A program made the position numbers and the translations under genes. From the NCBI RefSeq assembly GCF_040560245.1, contig NZ_JAKMWP010000004.1: DNA of 64,000 bases; one strand, written 5' to 3'. The DNA is from Morganella sibonii (GTDB lineage Bacteria; Pseudomonadota; Gammaproteobacteria; Enterobacterales; Enterobacteriaceae). Every line of letters begins with the position of its first letter. Positions within the stretch are counted from its first letter, which is position 1. The notes below the pieces were generated by a model. The model saw only the letters and a list, made by a program, of their open reading frames with translations, was not told where the DNA came from and made no database searches. Positions 46,849-55,093 of the stretch are shown here, piece after piece.

Positions 46849-48783
46849 TTAATGCGGTTCCGGTAATTTAAAGGCCGATACCATTTGTGCGAGCTGCTCG
46901 GCCTCTCTTCTCAGGATTTGTGTCCGCGAAGCGGCATCATCAATTAAAGAGGCATTTTGCTGCACTGTCGTATCCATCTCTGATACTGCGGTTGTCACCT
47001 CGGCCAGTCCCTTGCTTTGCTCCTCTCCGGCAACACGGATATCTCCCATCAGCTGCCTTACCTGCAATACATCCATCACCAGATCAGCCAGTGTTTCACC
47101 GGCTTCATGTACCTGATTACTGCCTGTTTTCACATTCTGTACGGATTCATCAATCAGCGTCTTAATTTCCTGTGCTGCCTGCGCGCTGCGCTGAGCCAGT
47201 GATCTGACTTCCGTTGCCACAACGGCAAAGCCCCGTCCGGAGTCACCGGCGCGGGCAGCTTCTACAGCCGCATTCAGTGCCAGAATATTGGTCTGGAATG
47301 CAATACTGTCAATCACTGACACGATTTCAACCATCCGTCCGGATGATGTGCTGACACTATTCATTGTCGAAATCACATCACGCATCATATCTCCGCAGCG
47401 GCTCGCGGTTTGTGCCGTGGTTTCTGCCAGCTCATCAGCCTGATGGGTATTCTCACTGTTCTGGCGGACTGTCGCATTCAGTTCTTCCATGGCGGAAGCA
47501 CTTTGCTCCAGTGCAGCAGCCTGCTGCGTAACCCGTGCGGATAACTCGTTATTATTATCCGCCAGATTAACGGTATTCCCGGCCACAACAGAACTGCTGT
47601 TGCGTACAGTAAGCAGCATGGATGAGATTTTATCGGCAAACAGATTAAATGCCTGTGAGATAGCGGATATTTCATCAGCACCGCGGACATCCATGCGCCG
47701 TGTCAGATCACCTTCGCCCTGCGCGATATCATCGAGGGCTTTACGGGTTTCATCGAGGCGGGTGATCAGACGGCGTACCACCAGCCAGGAGCCCAGCAGC
47801 AGCAATGCCATGATCGGCAGCAGTACCTCCAGCACATCCTGCATCATCACTTTTGCCAGTCCGGTGATCCGTTCTTCAGGTGTCACAAGGCCGATAACCC
47901 ATCCGGTATCGGCCATCGGGAACAGCATCACTTGTGAGGGCGTATTCAGCTGTCCGTCATTATCAAGACGGATACTATTGATAGCTGATTGATCAGAATG
48001 CGTTTCCTTCAGTCCGGCAGCAACCGGTGCCAGCCAGGCAGATTGTGCAGCCAGTTCATCGAAGGTTTTGAATTTCTTGCTGTCATCACCCGGAAAGTAG
48101 ATCAGTTGCCCCTGCCGGTCTGTCACAAAGGCATAGCCGCCGGTGCTGTCACCGTATTGCTGCATAATGGCGGCGATATTATCCAGACGGATATCGGTTG
48201 TCGCGACACCGGCAAATTTTCCGTCTGTTTTATACGGCACACTGCAGGTCACCATATTCACACCGGAAATGGCATCTCTGTAAACATCCGACCATAAACA
48301 GCTTTCGGTGGATTGTTTCCGTGCATTCCGGTACCAGCTTTCATTGTGATAATTTTCGGCACCTTCCGCATTGTATTCATCAGAAAAGACCAGTTCCCCG
48401 GCGGTATTCCGTGCCCAGAAAAAGCTGCGTTTTTCGACTCCCGGCGTAAATGCACCCGGTTCCGGCCAAATACCGCCGCCGGTGATCAGACTGTTACTTT
48501 CAATCAGATTAGGCGGGATATAGCGGTACAGAGCTTCATCATTGGGCAGTACTTCCGCCAGACGTGCAAGGCTGACGGTTTTACCGTCTGTCTGGGACAA
48601 AATGATGCTGACCCGGGATGTCAGGCCGCGTCCGGTTTCTTCTATTAATGCGGTATTAATTTCCACTACACGGGGCTGACCCCGCCACAGCATAACAACA
48701 ATGATAATCGCAGTGGTTACAGCCAGGAGCAGGATGCCCCCGATAGTCAGGCGGGTTGAAATACGGGACGGATACCAGGACAT
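46849..48783 (-). CDS. Methyl-accepting chemotaxis protein (Cache-type sensor)
   Basis: 644 residues. An N-terminal membrane helix (about 11-33) is followed by a periplasmic sensor of about 270 residues with double-Cache features (FFWARNTAGELVFSDEYN, WYRNARKQ, SVPYKTDGKFAGVATTDIRL), a second membrane helix (about 318-338), HAMP, and a cytoplasmic signalling domain whose hairpin tip IVSVIDSIAFQTNILALNAAVEAARAGDSGRGFAVVATEVRSLAQRSAQAAQEI is canonical. There is no C-terminal CheR-binding pentapeptide of the NWETF type. The ligand cannot be told. It has a consensus sigma-28 promoter directly upstream, so it belongs to the flagellar regulon. Confidence 0.93.
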   Translation of the reverse strand: MSWYPSRISTRLTIGGILLLAVTTAIIIVVMLWRGQPRVVEINTALIEETGRGLTSRVSIILSQTDGKTVSLARLAEVLPNDEALYRYIPPNLIESNSLITGGGIWPEPGAFTPGVEKRSFFWARNTAGELVFSDEYNAEGAENYHNESWYRNARKQSTESCLWSDVYRDAISGVNMVTCSVPYKTDGKFAGVATTDIRLDNIAAIMQQYGDSTGGYAFVTDRQGQLIYFPGDDSKKFKTFDELAAQSAWLAPVAAGLKETHSDQSAINSIRLDNDGQLNTPSQVMLFPMADTGWVIGLVTPEERITGLAKVMMQDVLEVLLPIMALLLLGSWLVVRRLITRLDETRKALDDIAQGEGDLTRRMDVRGADEISAISQAFNLFADKISSMLLTVRNSSSVVAGNTVNLADNNNELSARVTQQAAALEQSASAMEELNATVRQNSENTHQADELAETTAQTASRCGDMMRDVISTMNSVSTSSGRMVEIVSVIDSIAFQTNILALNAAVEAARAGDSGRGFAVVATEVRSLAQRSAQAAQEIKTLIDESVQNVKTGSNQVHEAGETLADLVMDVLQVRQLMGDIRVAGEEQSKGLAEVTTAVSEMDTTVQQNASLIDDAASRTQILRREAEQLAQMVSAFKLPEPH

Positions 48784-48818
48784 ACAGAACTCCCGAAACG
48801 AATAAGGGTATATTTGAG

Positions 48819-48845
48819 TTATCGGCGGTATGACCTATATCTTTA
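48819..48845 (-). promoter_or_regulatory. Sigma-28 (FliA) flagellar promoter of the chemotaxis gene
   Basis: Minus strand: TAAAGATA, 11 bp, GCCGATAA. This equals the FliA consensus TAAAGTTT-N11-GCCGATAA in the -10, in the spacing and in the first five bases of the -35. The -10 ends 36 bp before the ATG, leaving a short leader with GGGAG as ribosome binding site. Confidence 0.88.
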
Positions 48846-48980
48846 TGGTGTTTTATTGAGCGGGTGAATGAATGGCAGATATCTGTGGCAGAGATCGCAC
48901 TTTCGTCATTTTATGACAGGTTTCCTGGTTCTCAGCTGTTTTTCCGTCCGGAAAAAACGGTATTTTCATTCGTATCACTA

Positions 48981-48995
48981 TGTTATGTTATAACA
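48981..48995 (+). promoter_or_regulatory. Probable Zur operator ahead of the DUF1007/NicO pair
   Basis: TGTTATGTTATAACA is a 15-mer differing at one position from the enterobacterial Zur core TGTTATANTATAACA. It lies 24 bp upstream of the first gene of the pair, where it would block transcription when zinc is plentiful. Confidence 0.7.
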
Positions 48996-49019
48996 CTTTG
49001 TGGCCGGGTGAGATAAGTT

Positions 49020-49673
49020 GTGAATTTAATCAAAAGTATGAATACGTTACTGCTCTCTTTCCTGTTTTTTCTGACATTTAGTCCGCAGGCGTTTGCACAC
49101 CCGCACAGTTTTATTGATATGGAAACGACCCTTGTGACGGAAAATCATACGCTGACAGGGATTGAATATGTCTGGAAAATGGACCCGATGACTTCCGCTG
49201 ATATTCTGTATGATTTGATGAACAGCAAAGAAGACAGCCCGCAATGGAAGAAACAGGCCGCCTCCGTCATGGCGAATATTATTGCGCAGTCTTATTTCTC
49301 CGAGCTGAGTTATCAGAATAAAAAACAGCCTTTTAAGCTCTTCCCTGACTCATACCGGATGACCCGGCAGGGATTGCAGATTGTGATGTCATTCCGTGTC
49401 TCACTATTACATCCGATACCATTAGCCGGCAGTACGGTTGAACTGAAAACCTATGAGCCGACTTTTTTTGTCAGTATGACTTACAACGGCAAACGCGCGG
49501 TTCACCTCTCTCCGCCGGATGAGTCACAGTGCCGCCTGGTTTTCACAGAGGCTGATCCTTCGGATAGCCTGAAAGATTACGCGCTGTCGCTGGATACCGG
49601 CGATACCCCGGATGATGACCTGACGCTCGGGCGTCAGTTTGCACAGCAGATTACCTTACATTGCACGGAGTGA
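49020..49673 (+). CDS. DUF1007 periplasmic protein (ZevA-like)
   Basis: 217 residues starting at GTG 49020, with a signal peptide ending near AFA (about 26). After cleavage the mature protein begins HPHSFIDMET, a metal-ligand-rich N-terminus typical of DUF1007. The family is normally encoded with NicO permeases; in Haemophilus influenzae the pair ZevA-ZevB takes part in zinc uptake. Here it is 8 bp upstream of a NicO-family gene and behind a probable Zur box, which supports zinc rather than nickel. Which partner binds metal is inference. An in-frame ATG at 49038 is an alternative start but has no ribosome binding site. Confidence 0.85.
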   Translation: MNLIKSMNTLLLSFLFFLTFSPQAFAHPHSFIDMETTLVTENHTLTGIEYVWKMDPMTSADILYDLMNSKEDSPQWKKQAASVMANIIAQSYFSELSYQNKKQPFKLFPDSYRMTRQGLQIVMSFRVSLLHPIPLAGSTVELKTYEPTFFVSMTYNGKRAVHLSPPDESQCRLVFTEADPSDSLKDYALSLDTGDTPDDDLTLGRQFAQQITLHCTE

Positions 49674-49681
49674 GATAACGG

Positions 49682-50668
49682 ATGACATCATATTCACGGA
49701 TTATTCTTCAGCTCATTGTTGTGCTTATTGTTCTGTGCGCGGGCGGGCTGTTGTACAGCCAGTGGCCGTCACTGCTGCATGCCAGTGCGGGATTACAGAA
49801 GGAACTGAATTTTGAAATGGCGGCGCTGATCCAGAAAGTGGTATCTGATCCGCTGAAAGCGGGCGGGCTGCTGACCCTTTTCAGTTTCTTATACGGCTTA
49901 TTGCATGCACTGGGGCCGGGCCACGGTAAAGTTATTCTTTCTGCCTATATCGCCACACACCCGGCAAAATTACGTCACAGCGCATTATTAAGTATTCTGG
50001 CCTCCCTGCTTCAGGGCACCGTTGCTGTTGTTTTGGTGTCTGTTGTGCTGTTTATATTAAACATGTCAGTACGCCAGCTGAATAATGTCAGCCTGATAAC
50101 AGAAAAAGCCAGCTATGCCTTTATTATTCTTTTCGGTGGTGTCATTGTTATTCGTGCATTACGCCGCTTATTTATCAGGCTACCGGTCAGTAAACCGCAA
50201 ATAAAAACCATCCGTGTGTCGGATAATAAATCCTCCGCTGTTTTAAAGCCGGTTTTTCTGCAAAGCGGACAAATTCAGACATGCAGCTGCGGCCATCAGC
50301 ATGTTGTGCCCGGAAATAAAGTCACCGGTAACCTGCGGACACAAGCCGGTATGATTCTGGCCATGGGCAGCCGCCCGTGTTCAGGAGCGCTGTTGGTTCT
50401 GCTGTTCTCATCCGTTATCGGTGTTTTCCATTGGGGGATTATTGCTGTATTTGCAATGGCGCTGGGAACCGGCATCACTCTTTGTATGATCGCCTGGTTC
50501 GTGCACAGCATGCGCTTCCTGGCACTACGCCTGTCCCGTCACCCGGGAAGAAAATCAAACCACGATTACGGTAATATTCTCCGGCTGATCGCCGGGGGGA
50601 TTTTTATTATTGCCGGGTTGCTGATGTATCAGGGTGCGGGAATATCTGCGGGCGGGATTTTTATCTGA
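49682..50668 (+). CDS. NicO-family metal permease (ZevB-like, nickel/cobalt/zinc type)
   Basis: 328 residues with about six to seven membrane helices. The family motif HALGPGHGKVILSAYIATHP lies near residue 78-97. Between the central helices is a cytoplasmic or loop segment with CSCGHQHVV (about 200-208), a likely metal-binding cluster of Cys and His. A second family block GSRPCSGALLVLLFSSVIG follows. NicO proteins include exporters such as RcnA and importers; here the DUF1007 partner and Zur box argue for zinc acquisition. The metal cannot be decided from sequence alone. Confidence 0.85.
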   Translation: MTSYSRIILQLIVVLIVLCAGGLLYSQWPSLLHASAGLQKELNFEMAALIQKVVSDPLKAGGLLTLFSFLYGLLHALGPGHGKVILSAYIATHPAKLRHSALLSILASLLQGTVAVVLVSVVLFILNMSVRQLNNVSLITEKASYAFIILFGGVIVIRALRRLFIRLPVSKPQIKTIRVSDNKSSAVLKPVFLQSGQIQTCSCGHQHVVPGNKVTGNLRTQAGMILAMGSRPCSGALLVLLFSSVIGVFHWGIIAVFAMALGTGITLCMIAWFVHSMRFLALRLSRHPGRKSNHDYGNILRLIAGGIFIIAGLLMYQGAGISAGGIFI

Positions 50669-50710
50669 AATCATAAGACACCGGACTCACCCAGTGTCTT
50701 ATATTCTTCA

Positions 50711-51439
50711 CTATTTAACCAGTTTAAGCACCAGTTCCGGTGCCATTTCTCTTCTGACACTGTCCAGTGACGGCATAATATTACCGGGGTGTCTTGATTC
50801 GCCCATATATGCGGGTTTGTAGAGAATTTCAATCATTTGCTCGTAGATCAGGTTATTGATCTCATTGCTGGTACTATCCAGTCCGCCCCGGCTTTTATTT
50901 TGGATAAATCCATATTTCGTACTATTTTTTGAATTTCCGTAACGGTACATCGGAGCATGAAGTCCGCCGGAAAAACTACTTCTGTAATTTTTTAATTCTT
51001 CGTTATAGACAAAGGTATAAATCAGATCAACGAGGGTATATAAGCTTTTGGATGAATCGTCATATAATGACTGATAGGTTTCAAGATTTTTCCGGCAGGC
51101 TTCCGTGAATAGCTTATAATTTTCAGCATCAGCAGCCATACCGACATCAATCAGAATAGTGTAAATATCCTGCCGGATATAGGTACTGTCCTCAGGTGTT
51201 ATTTCCCAGTAAATATCCTCTTTAGTTTTACCTTTCTTTTTAAGCTGATATGCTTTGGATACACCGTCACCAATTTCAGAGCATGTTATTGTTTTACCAT
51301 ACATTCTGTATGCGGCTATATTTAAATTATCACTCTTGGGTTTGCTTTTTCCGCCGATAAGGCCGGATAAATCATAGCCCGCACATCCTGTCAGTATCAG
51401 AGGGAATACGCATAACAGCAATTTCATTTTTGTGATCAT
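50711..51439 (-). CDS. Unrecognised lipoprotein behind a Fur-type palindrome
   Basis: About 242 residues from ATG 51439 (CGGGA 8 nt upstream; another ATG lies at 51448). A lipobox LTGC at about 16-19 after a hydrophobic signal gives an outer- or inner-membrane lipoprotein. The body is mostly helical and polar, with Lys-rich LKKKGKTKED, several Tyr, and Cys at CSE and ACRKN. I do not recognise the family. A perfect 19-bp palindrome 32 bp upstream looks like a Fur site, so iron repression is likely. It is convergent with the NicO gene and downstream of a DUF4189 gene. AT-richer than the housekeeping genes, consistent with acquired DNA. Confidence 0.75.
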   Translation of the reverse strand: MITKMKLLLCVFPLILTGCAGYDLSGLIGGKSKPKSDNLNIAAYRMYGKTITCSEIGDGVSKAYQLKKKGKTKEDIYWEITPEDSTYIRQDIYTILIDVGMAADAENYKLFTEACRKNLETYQSLYDDSSKSLYTLVDLIYTFVYNEELKNYRSSFSGGLHAPMYRYGNSKNSTKYGFIQNKSRGGLDSTSNEINNLIYEQMIEILYKPAYMGESRHPGNIMPSLDSVRREMAPELVLKLVK

Positions 51440-51470
51440 ATTTATCATCCCGGAAGCTGGTTATCACTAT

Positions 51471-51489
51471 AAAGATAATCATTATCTTT
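51471..51489 (-). promoter_or_regulatory. Perfect 19-bp Fur-type palindrome
   Basis: AAAGATAATCATTATCTTT is a 9-1-9 palindrome. Its centre GATAATCATTATC is identical to the last 13 bases of the Fur consensus. It sits between the lipoprotein gene (32 bp downstream, minus strand) and the stop of the DUF4189 gene. Confidence 0.75.
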
Positions 51490-51503
51490 ACTTGTAAAAA
51501 TAT

Positions 51504-51932
51504 TTAATAGACACGATACGTACAGGCTAAAACCGTAATTTTACAGTCTGTTTCTGCAAGGCTGCGTACTTTGGAGCGGCGTTTATCATTACGGGTTTTA
51601 TTCAGATTAATATCGTTTATTTTATTTTCACATTGTGTAAGGGCATATGACCGGAGATCCCGATCACTGCCACCATAATATTTTCCGGTAAAATCATAGC
51701 GGCGGGAATACACAATGGTGCCGCAGGCGTTATTGAATGTCATATACCCGCAGGACGGGCAATCTTCTTTAAGTGCCTGTTCAGCCCTGTCTGCTGTCGG
51801 ATAATCGGTAAACGCGGATGTCTGGCCGGTTTTCGGGTCAAAACCGACAGCTCCGTAACAATTAGGTGCCCAGCAGGCATAGCCGGATGCGGACATAAAA
51901 ATAAAGAGAAAACAGCCAAATAACACTTTCAT
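51504..51932 (-). CDS. Secreted DUF4189-like protein
   Basis: 142 residues with a signal peptide (cleavage near residue 19, SGYA). The mature part WAPNCYGAVGFDPKTGQTSAFTDYPTADRAEQALKEDC resembles the DUF4189 pattern (WAAIAYS...G...S...RAEAEQAAL..C). It has eight or so Cys (including CPSC and NACGTIVYS), probably forming disulfides in the periplasm. The second half is more charged and less typical. The function is unknown. It ends 15 bp before the Fur-type palindrome of the next gene, so it has its own promoter in the AT-rich gap upstream. Confidence 0.72.
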   Translation of the reverse strand: MKVLFGCFLFIFMSASGYACWAPNCYGAVGFDPKTGQTSAFTDYPTADRAEQALKEDCPSCGYMTFNNACGTIVYSRRYDFTGKYYGGSDRDLRSYALTQCENKINDINLNKTRNDKRRSKVRSLAETDCKITVLACTYRVY

Positions 51933-52149
51933 AAAATATCCCTGTCAGTTTTCCGTTAAAATAAGTGTATCCCATCGGTTTAAATAGAATAAAAAATATC
52001 TGTTCTGTAAAACTACCTGCTTATTCGTTTTTTTTCTTCCCCAATTTACTATTTGATAGGCTAAAGATATGAAAATATTAAAAGGTAATCGTTTGATGTT
52101 AATTGATGCCGGGAAATTAGCCATTCAGATAAGAATCAGGTATTTATTT

Positions 52150-52482
52150 TTTATAATATTACGTTACGCAGCAGCCCGAATCCGAAATTTCCCCCGGTGA
52201 TTTCCCTGCACCAGAACAACTCTGGCAAAATACTGTGTCTGGAAAGGATTTACGGAGGAACAGTTACCCGTAATCAGTCTGGGCTATTCAGATGGCGGCA
52301 GCGGGAAAGAATCGTATTTTGCTGGTTATGGCAACCGGTACATCCGGACGCTGAAACAACCTCATCCGGGCGACCGGGTGTGGGTAAAAATCCCGGCAAC
52401 GGGTTATGCCGGCGTCGGTATTGTGCAGAGCACTGTTGAACCTGCCGGTTTGTCTGCTGTTCCCGGAGGACGAACAACGTGA
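52150..52482 (+). pseudogene. Frameshifted C-terminal remnant of an uncharacterised protein
   Basis: Two overlapping reading frames give protein-like sequence: ESEISPGDFPAPEQLWQNT (up to about 52240), then, one frame over, PVISLGYSDGGSGKESYFAG, NRYIRTLKQPHPGDRVWVKIPATGYAGVGIV, ending at TGA 52480. The second part resembles a C-terminal module I recall from uncharacterised nuclease-like proteins (aligned pattern SRTLKQLxPGDRVxVxIPxTGYVGVG). There is no intact start, so I read it as a broken gene. The remaining 51933-52836 interval is AT-rich, with one Fur site and no other gene; a 43-codon frame from ATG 52069 is probably part of the same debris. Confidence 0.5.
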
Positions 52483-52556
52483 CAGAAAGGCATCAGCAAT
52501 GGCCGTACAGATTACGGCACTCCCGCATTTTTTCATACTCTCCGCACAGTAAAATG

Positions 52557-52575
52557 TTGATTGATTATCATTATC
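52557..52575 (+). promoter_or_regulatory. Fur box upstream of the first siderophore receptor
   Basis: The reverse complement, GATAATGATAATCAATCAA, matches the 19-bp Fur consensus at 15 positions, including the first 14. It lies about 260 bp ahead of the receptor start, so the leader would be long. Confidence 0.65.
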
Positions 52576-52836
52576 ATATAAGATGTTCATCTTAAGGATT
52601 TGAAGGTCAGCGGAGCGGAAATATACGCTAAGAACGTAACAATATGATTTTATGCCTGTAAAGTCGTCGCGTTGTCAGTCAGATTTACATTAATTTGATT
52701 CAGGTTTATTTACGCCGGAAATGCGGAAAACCGCATGGACATTTTAGTGCGAAAAATACACCTGGCGTATTGTCTCGTTCGGTTGAATTTCAGCTCTCTC
52801 TTAAAACGCCACGCTGAAAATAGAGATAAACATCGT

Positions 52837-54954
52837 ATGTTGATAAAAAATAAATTATTAACGCTATCACTGTTAATAGCCCCGCCATTAGCGTCAGCAA
52901 CTGATGTTCTGGTTGTTACTGCGCCAGACTCAAATGATTTATATACTGCAACAACAACGTCTTCTGCGACAAAAAATGATACTGAGATAATGAAAATACC
53001 GCAGACGGTGAATGTGGTAACTAAAACCCAGATAGAAAACCGGGCTGCTGAAACTGTTGTTGATGCACTCAGATATACACCGGGTGTGGTTACGGAATAC
53101 CGCGGTGATTCAAACCGCAATGATGAAGTATTCAGTCGTGGTTTTGATTATGCAAACAAAATTCTTGACGGTATTTCTTTCGGCGGAAATGCGTCCTCAT
53201 CAATAGGTACAACAGAGCCCTGGTTTCTGGACAGAATTGAAATGATTAAAGGGCCGGCCTCTGTCCAGTACGGACAAATAAGCCCCGGCGGGGTTATTGC
53301 GATGACAAGCAAAAAGCCCACTACGCAGAGTATCAATAAAATTCAGTTACGGGCGGGTAACCGGAATAAAACCGAAGGATTTTTCGATCTGGGCGGAAAA
53401 TTAACGGATGATGGCCGTGTACTTTATCGTTTAAATGGCCTGGTGAAAAAGAAAGACACTCAGGTACGGGATTATGAGGAAGAAAAGTATGCTGTCGCAC
53501 CCGCCATAACATTTCTGAATGAAGACACGTCGTTCACTTTGCTGGCATATTTACAAAACTCGCCGAAAAATGGTTACCGGAACTTCCTTCCGGCATTGGG
53601 TACTCTGGAATCAACACCGGAAGGAAAAATTCCGCAGGACTTCAATATAAGTAATCCGGATTATAATATCTCCCGGCAAAAACAGCACAGTATCGGATAT
53701 GAATTTGAGCACAATTTCAGTGATACGATTTCATTGGTACAGAAGGCCCGCTACGCAGAGATTGACGAAAAATATCATTACCTGGTATTTAACACGCTGG
53801 CAAGTGAAGCTAAAAACTATCCTTATGTACTTAAACGGATGGCTCAGCACGAAAAGACGAAACTTAATACATTCGGTGTTGATACTCACTTAATTTTCAA
53901 TATTGATAGTGAGGGGATTTATCAGACACTATTAGTCGGCGTCGATTACAAATGGACTAAAGAAGATAAACAATTTTGGCGTGACAGAAGCGGCAATTAT
54001 GATATTGACTGGCGTAACCCTCAATATCCGAAAATTGATGAAGCCAGACAGACGTTGTCCACAAACCAGTTACAAAAAAGTGACCAGACGGGTATTTATA
54101 TTCAGGATCAAATTGAATGGAATAACTGGAATTTATTAGCCAGCGCCCGATATGACTGGATTGAGGTAAGAACGACAGACAGAATAATCAGTGATAAATC
54201 ACAACAGAATGATGGTAAATTAACGGGATTAGCGGGTTTGTTGTACTCATTTGATAATGGTATTTCTCCTTATATCAGTTACAGCACATCATTTGAGCCT
54301 AATCTTGCAACCAACAGAAAACCGGGCAGTAAGCCATTTGATCCTAAAACGGCAAAACAAACGGAAGTGGGTATTAAGTATCTGACTCCTGACCAAAATA
54401 CACTGGCGACCTTATCCTTATACCATATCGAACAAAACAATATTCCTAAATACGACGCCGGATTGGGCTATATGACGCTTATCGGCAAGGGAGAAAGTAA
54501 AGGTGCGGAAGTCCAGATAAACAGCAGACTTACCGATAAATTTGCAATTACAGGGGCATATTCATACACCAAAACTAAAGTGCTTGAGACAACAAACAGT
54601 GCCGAAAAAGGAAAAGAGTTTCCCCGTATTCCCAAAAATATGGTTTCTGTCTGGGGGCAATATGAAGAAAATACAGGGATGCTGAACGGGCTGAAAGCGG
54701 GGGCTGGTGTGCGCTATATCGGTTCCGGTAAAGCAGGGGCGGATAATAGCTTTTCTGTCCCGGGGGTAACACTTTACGATGCTATGGTTGGCTATGATCT
54801 TGCAAATATTTCCCCTTCTTTAAAAGGCGCAACGATACAATTAAACGTTAATAATTTAGCGGATAAACATTATGTTTCATCCTGCGGTATGAGTGATGCC
54901 TGTTTTTATGGCATAGGGCGAACAGGTACTGTCACGTTTGATTACGCCTGGTAA
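52837..54954 (+). CDS. TonB-dependent siderophore receptor, FhuA/FoxA type
   Basis: 705 residues from ATG 52837. A longer frame extends to 52735 but lacks a signal peptide at its front; MLIKNKLLTLSLLIAPPLASA fits an N-terminal signal. The TonB box is near DVLVVTAP, followed by the plug domain (MKIPQTVNVVTKTQIENRAAETVVDALRYTPGV) and a 22-strand barrel ending in Trp (DYAW). The Cys pair in SSCGMSDACFYG near the end is typical of hydroxamate-type receptors such as FhuA and FoxA. The siderophore is unknown. It has a Fur box but no adjacent transport genes, so it probably relies on the FhuCDB-type system 3.3 kb downstream. Confidence 0.88.
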   Translation: MLIKNKLLTLSLLIAPPLASATDVLVVTAPDSNDLYTATTTSSATKNDTEIMKIPQTVNVVTKTQIENRAAETVVDALRYTPGVVTEYRGDSNRNDEVFSRGFDYANKILDGISFGGNASSSIGTTEPWFLDRIEMIKGPASVQYGQISPGGVIAMTSKKPTTQSINKIQLRAGNRNKTEGFFDLGGKLTDDGRVLYRLNGLVKKKDTQVRDYEEEKYAVAPAITFLNEDTSFTLLAYLQNSPKNGYRNFLPALGTLESTPEGKIPQDFNISNPDYNISRQKQHSIGYEFEHNFSDTISLVQKARYAEIDEKYHYLVFNTLASEAKNYPYVLKRMAQHEKTKLNTFGVDTHLIFNIDSEGIYQTLLVGVDYKWTKEDKQFWRDRSGNYDIDWRNPQYPKIDEARQTLSTNQLQKSDQTGIYIQDQIEWNNWNLLASARYDWIEVRTTDRIISDKSQQNDGKLTGLAGLLYSFDNGISPYISYSTSFEPNLATNRKPGSKPFDPKTAKQTEVGIKYLTPDQNTLATLSLYHIEQNNIPKYDAGLGYMTLIGKGESKGAEVQINSRLTDKFAITGAYSYTKTKVLETTNSAEKGKEFPRIPKNMVSVWGQYEENTGMLNGLKAGAGVRYIGSGKAGADNSFSVPGVTLYDAMVGYDLANISPSLKGATIQLNVNNLADKHYVSSCGMSDACFYGIGRTGTVTFDYAW

Positions 54955-55035
54955 TCCGCGGCAAATCATCCGGCGTGATGATGTTTCATCGTTAGTGATC
55001 CGGGTATCTTATTCCTTTAAAGGGGAGAGATAAAA

Positions 55036-55077
55036 ATGGTCGCAATTTTACTGATTGGGTTGTTACAGGCTGATTAA
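55036..55077 (+). CDS. 13-codon ORF with strong ribosome binding site (possible leader peptide)
   Basis: MVAILLIGLLQAD, hydrophobic then acidic, preceded by AAAGGGGAGAGA at good spacing. It ends 16 bp before the DUF6404 start. It may be a translated leader or chance; nothing else supports it. Confidence 0.3.
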   Translation: MVAILLIGLLQAD

Positions 55078-55093
55078 TTCAGAGGAAAATTTC

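Noticed and set aside
48981..48995. Interpreting the palindrome before the DUF1007 gene as a Fur or NikR site.
   Set aside because: TGTTATGTTATAACA lacks the GATAAT arms of Fur and the GTATGA arms of NikR, and fits the Zur core at all but one position.
52197..52439. An 80-codon plus-strand frame starting MISLHQNNSGKILC.
   Set aside because: It is out of frame with the two protein-like frames of the pseudogene and shows no family features.
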